In this document: positions 62,009 through 64,000 of the stretch, in pieces
How positions within the stretch are numbered: the stretch's first letter is position 1
Layout of the letters: each line of letters opens with the position of its first letter
From: Aliiroseovarius sp. Z3
GTDB taxonomy: Bacteria > Pseudomonadota > Alphaproteobacteria > Rhodobacterales > Rhodobacteraceae
Length of the DNA stretch: 64,000 bases
Direction: 5' to 3'
Assembly (NCBI RefSeq): GCF_029105185.1
Contig: NZ_JAFMZK010000006.1
Coordinates: forward strand, 62,001 to 126,000
Program-made: the position numbers and the translations under genes
Notes under the pieces: model-generated
Told to the model about the DNA's origin: nothing
Databases searched by the model: none
Seen by the model: only the letters and a program-made list of their open reading frames with translations

Positions 62009-63085
62009 ATGTCCAGTTTTGATAAGCAGATTCGTGAAAGCCAGGCGCAGGTGGAAGAGGCGCAGGCGAAAATTTCCGAACTGACCACACGGATCGAAAC
62101 CGCGCGTGCGAAAGCCGCCAGCGGGGAAGATATCTCGATCGATATCGAAAACGCGACTCTGGACGATGTGCATGCCCACACCGAAGCGATGAACGCCAAC
62201 ATTGCTGAACTTATCATGGGGCTGGATGATGTGACGTCGGGGTTCTCGTCGGATTTCGATCAGATGCGGTCAAAAACCGGCTGGGAAACCTTCGTTGGGA
62301 TTTTCTCGAAGGGTAAATCTGAAAGCATGCGGCAGGAGCGGATGCGCACGGCGTCGATCGACGACAAGTTGCAAGAGCTGATCGCGCAGTCGGATTCGAT
62401 TGTGAACCTTCTGGAAGGTCAACTGGCGATGCTGAACGAGCAGAAGGAAAAGGTCGGCGAGAACCTGACCGCCACGCTGGATGAACGTGAGATGACGGTG
62501 GGCGAGCTGGAAGCCCTGCGCGCCGAAATCCTTGGCATGGACCCCAAGATCATCGAGCTTGAGAACAAGATTGCCAACGAACAGGACGCCGCCAAGCGCA
62601 CGCAGTTGGAGACCCAACTGGCCGATCTGAACAGCCAATACAACGAGATGGTGCAGGAAGAGCAAGTGAAGCTTGCCAAGTCGCAGACGCTCGAGCGCTA
62701 TATCGAGAAGGGCAAAACCTGGGTCGACAGCTTGCAGAACCAAGCCGCGACGCAGATGGTGCTGATCAACAAGCTGCAGACAGACACCAAGCAGCGCGTG
62801 GTGCTGTATGATGCGCTGACCAAGTCGCTCAAGACCGCGCAGCAGCAGGACGTTGCCCACCGCATCAACGAGATCGGCGTCGAGACCGACAAGGAAGCCC
62901 AAGCTGCGATGGCCGCGATTGGGACGGCGACGAACCAGCGCATGGCCGACATGATGGAAGCCCACGAAGACCAGATGGTCTTTGCCCGTGACGTGCTGGA
63001 GCAAAAGGCCAAAGCCGACGAACGCTTCGCTCGCCGCTTCGCCGAGATCGTCGAGAAGCACGACAAGAACCTGTATGGGCAATAA
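62009..63085 (+). CDS. Unrecognised coiled-coil protein
   Basis: 358 residues from ATG 62009 after GAAGGAGGG. Almost all helical, with long Glu/Gln/Lys/Ala-rich heptad-type stretches (about 1-40 and 130-330; for example NEQKEKVGENLTATLDERE and RTQLETQLADLNSQYNEM). A Trp/Phe-rich hinge (GWETFVGIFSKGKSES) lies near residue 92. The helical C-terminal third is reminiscent of TelA-type toxic-anion-resistance proteins, but no diagnostic motif was found. The next gene starts 6 bp after its stop, so a functional cluster is likely. Function unknown. Confidence 0.7.
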   Translation: MSSFDKQIRESQAQVEEAQAKISELTTRIETARAKAASGEDISIDIENATLDDVHAHTEAMNANIAELIMGLDDVTSGFSSDFDQMRSKTGWETFVGIFSKGKSESMRQERMRTASIDDKLQELIAQSDSIVNLLEGQLAMLNEQKEKVGENLTATLDEREMTVGELEALRAEILGMDPKIIELENKIANEQDAAKRTQLETQLADLNSQYNEMVQEEQVKLAKSQTLERYIEKGKTWVDSLQNQAATQMVLINKLQTDTKQRVVLYDALTKSLKTAQQQDVAHRINEIGVETDKEAQAAMAAIGTATNQRMADMMEAHEDQMVFARDVLEQKAKADERFARRFAEIVEKHDKNLYGQ

Positions 63086-63091
63086 CGTCCT

Positions 63092-63484
63092 ATGAGGAGC
63101 AGTTTGTGGGCATTATCAGCGTGGGTGGGTGTATCCCTGCTTTCGTTGATTGTGCTCATGGCATTTGATTGGGTTACAAGTGCAGAAATCGACTGGACGT
63201 TGGTTGAAACACTTTTCTTGATAGTTGTTGCCATTCCGGTTGTGTGTGTGCTTGCGTTTTGGGTGATGTTCACAATCCTAGCGCCCCTGATGGCTTGGGG
63301 CACTTGGCATTACTTCAGCTTCATCGCTGCGGTATTTCCAATCCTGCTCCTTCGCCGTCTTAGAGACTTCGTTCATCGAGAGTTGCTTGCAGATACGATC
63401 TGGATGGTTTCAGGGCGAAACGGTATGGCAGCGAAGGTTCGGCAGAGGTTGCTAGATTCAGATGCAAGGATGATCCGTGACTAA
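63092..63484 (+). CDS. Small membrane protein of unknown function
   Basis: 130 residues. Three to four membrane segments (residues 5-25, 38-58, 60-72 and 74-90; for example WVGVSLLSLIVLMAF) are followed by a basic C-terminal tail (LLRRLRDFVHRELL) likely in the cytoplasm. Its AT content is higher than that of its neighbours. It lies 6 bp after the coiled-coil gene and its end overlaps the next start by 8 bp, so all three genes form one unit. Confidence 0.68.
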   Translation: MRSSLWALSAWVGVSLLSLIVLMAFDWVTSAEIDWTLVETLFLIVVAIPVVCVLAFWVMFTILAPLMAWGTWHYFSFIAAVFPILLLRRLRDFVHRELLADTIWMVSGRNGMAAKVRQRLLDSDARMIRD

Positions 63485-64000
63485 CGACATCAAAACCTCC
63501 GAACGCACATCCGCGGGTTTCGCCCCGCGCGACCATGCCGAGTTGACGGACACACAGATCACGCGGCGCTATTTCTCGAAATTCGAGAAGATCACCGCGC
63601 ATCTGGCCCGTGTGGCCGGACAGATGGAGGTCGAGGGCAATCTGACACGGGACGAGGTCGATGTGCTGGCCCGATACGTGATCAAGCTGGGCCTTAGCTT
63701 CAAGGCGCTGGCGAACAAGTACCATATGTCCGAAACGGCCTATGGGCTGGGCGGCAAGACGCTGACCTTTGATCGTCGCGACAGCGGGTTTCCGATCCAT
63801 GCGGAGCTGCTCCAGATGGCATCCGACGCCGCGCAGGCGGACACGCATCTGAAGGGTATGGCCTCCGCCCGCGATCTGAAAAGCCAGATGGTAAGCCAGA
63901 TTGTCGGCGATCTGAGCGTGCCGAAGAAGCTGCAATACGCTCTGTCGCAGCGGCTCTATTACGAGGAACTCCAGCGCGGCGACTTGTTCTGGCCGCAGAT
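63477..64000 (+). CDS. Unrecognised protein, 3'-truncated by window edge
   Basis: Open to the last base: at least 174 residues from the GTG at 63477. Starts MTNDIKTSERTSAGFAPRD. Soluble and mainly helical, with QITRRYFSKFEKITAHLARVAG, then LTRDEVDVLARYVIKLG and KLQYALSQRLYYEELQRG. It overlaps the membrane-protein gene by 8 bp. No family recognised; the missing C-terminal part may hold the diagnostic domain. Confidence 0.65.
   Translation, partial: MTNDIKTSERTSAGFAPRDHAELTDTQITRRYFSKFEKITAHLARVAGQMEVEGNLTRDEVDVLARYVIKLGLSFKALANKYHMSETAYGLGGKTLTFDRRDSGFPIHAELLQMASDAAQADTHLKGMASARDLKSQMVSQIVGDLSVPKKLQYALSQRLYYEELQRGDLFWPQ

Overview
This window is about 64 kb of GC-rich, densely coding bacterial chromosome. 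The gene set and protein sequences point to an alphaproteobacterium of the order Rhodobacterales (Roseobacter-like). The evidence is a phosphatidylcholine synthase of the Pcs type, DUF484-xerC-pcs order, a DUF1127 protein opposite a LysR gene, a monofunctional HisN-like phosphatase, GatC/GatA amidotransferase subunits, a type A RNase P RNA beside rpmG, and frequent GTG/TTG starts with 4-nt stop/start overlaps. No tRNA, rRNA, insertion sequence, prophage or CRISPR array was seen, so this is mostly core chromosome. Species assignment is not possible by eye.

Layout. 1-4.2 kb: an operon of a 5'-truncated ycjX-like GTPase gene, a GNAT acetyltransferase, a TIGR01620/YcjF-like membrane protein, an SDR-DoxX fusion and a DUF2269 membrane protein. 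4.2-13 kb: truncated haemoglobin, ileS, ogt, a YadG/YadH-like ABC exporter, a soluble-looking S49 peptidase, a 54-residue membrane zinc-ribbon protein, a Ca/Na antiporter and an SDR reductase. 13.3-16.6 kb: uvrC-pgsA-moaD-moaE. 16.6-19.8 kb on the minus strand: DUF484-xerC-pcs and a transaldolase-like gene. 19.9-30 kb: priA, an unrecognised secreted protein, a YeeE/YedE transporter divergent from an MFS permease, prmA, a small membrane protein, a 2Fe-2S ferredoxin coupled to an FG-GAP-like protein, and purD. 30-38.8 kb: a glycine-rich protein, xseA, rluB, tadA, a UPF0173 hydrolase, gatC-gatA, a lipoprotein coupled to an AmpD-like amidase, rnpB and rpmG. 38.8-47.4 kb: SGNH hydrolase, Bax-inhibitor-1 family protein, DUF1127/LysR pair, quinone oxidoreductase, XRE regulator, HisN-like phosphatase, and a purine-deamination pair (8-oxoguanine deaminase and guanine deaminase). 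47.5-56 kb: mgtE, 5-formyl-THF cyclo-ligase, ymdB-like phosphoesterase, two convergent SLC13 permeases, a LysE/Lrp divergent pair and yebC. 56-61.8 kb: DMT permease, an orphan peptide-binding protein, panB-panC and an M20 peptidase. 62-64 kb: an unrecognised cluster (coiled-coil protein, small membrane protein, a protein cut by the window edge).

The most distinctive non-coding signal is a dispersed intergenic element found four times (about 7.85, 32.4, 38.0 and 60.4 kb). Its core is a short GGGGC-loop-GCCCC box, a second hairpin whose arms differ between copies but always stay paired, and a fixed tail containing GGATATTT and usually GCCAGAAGAA. At two convergent gene junctions it faces a second module sharing the same tail. 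The best candidate for an undescribed protein system is the three-gene cluster at the right edge, whose function cannot be read from sequence.
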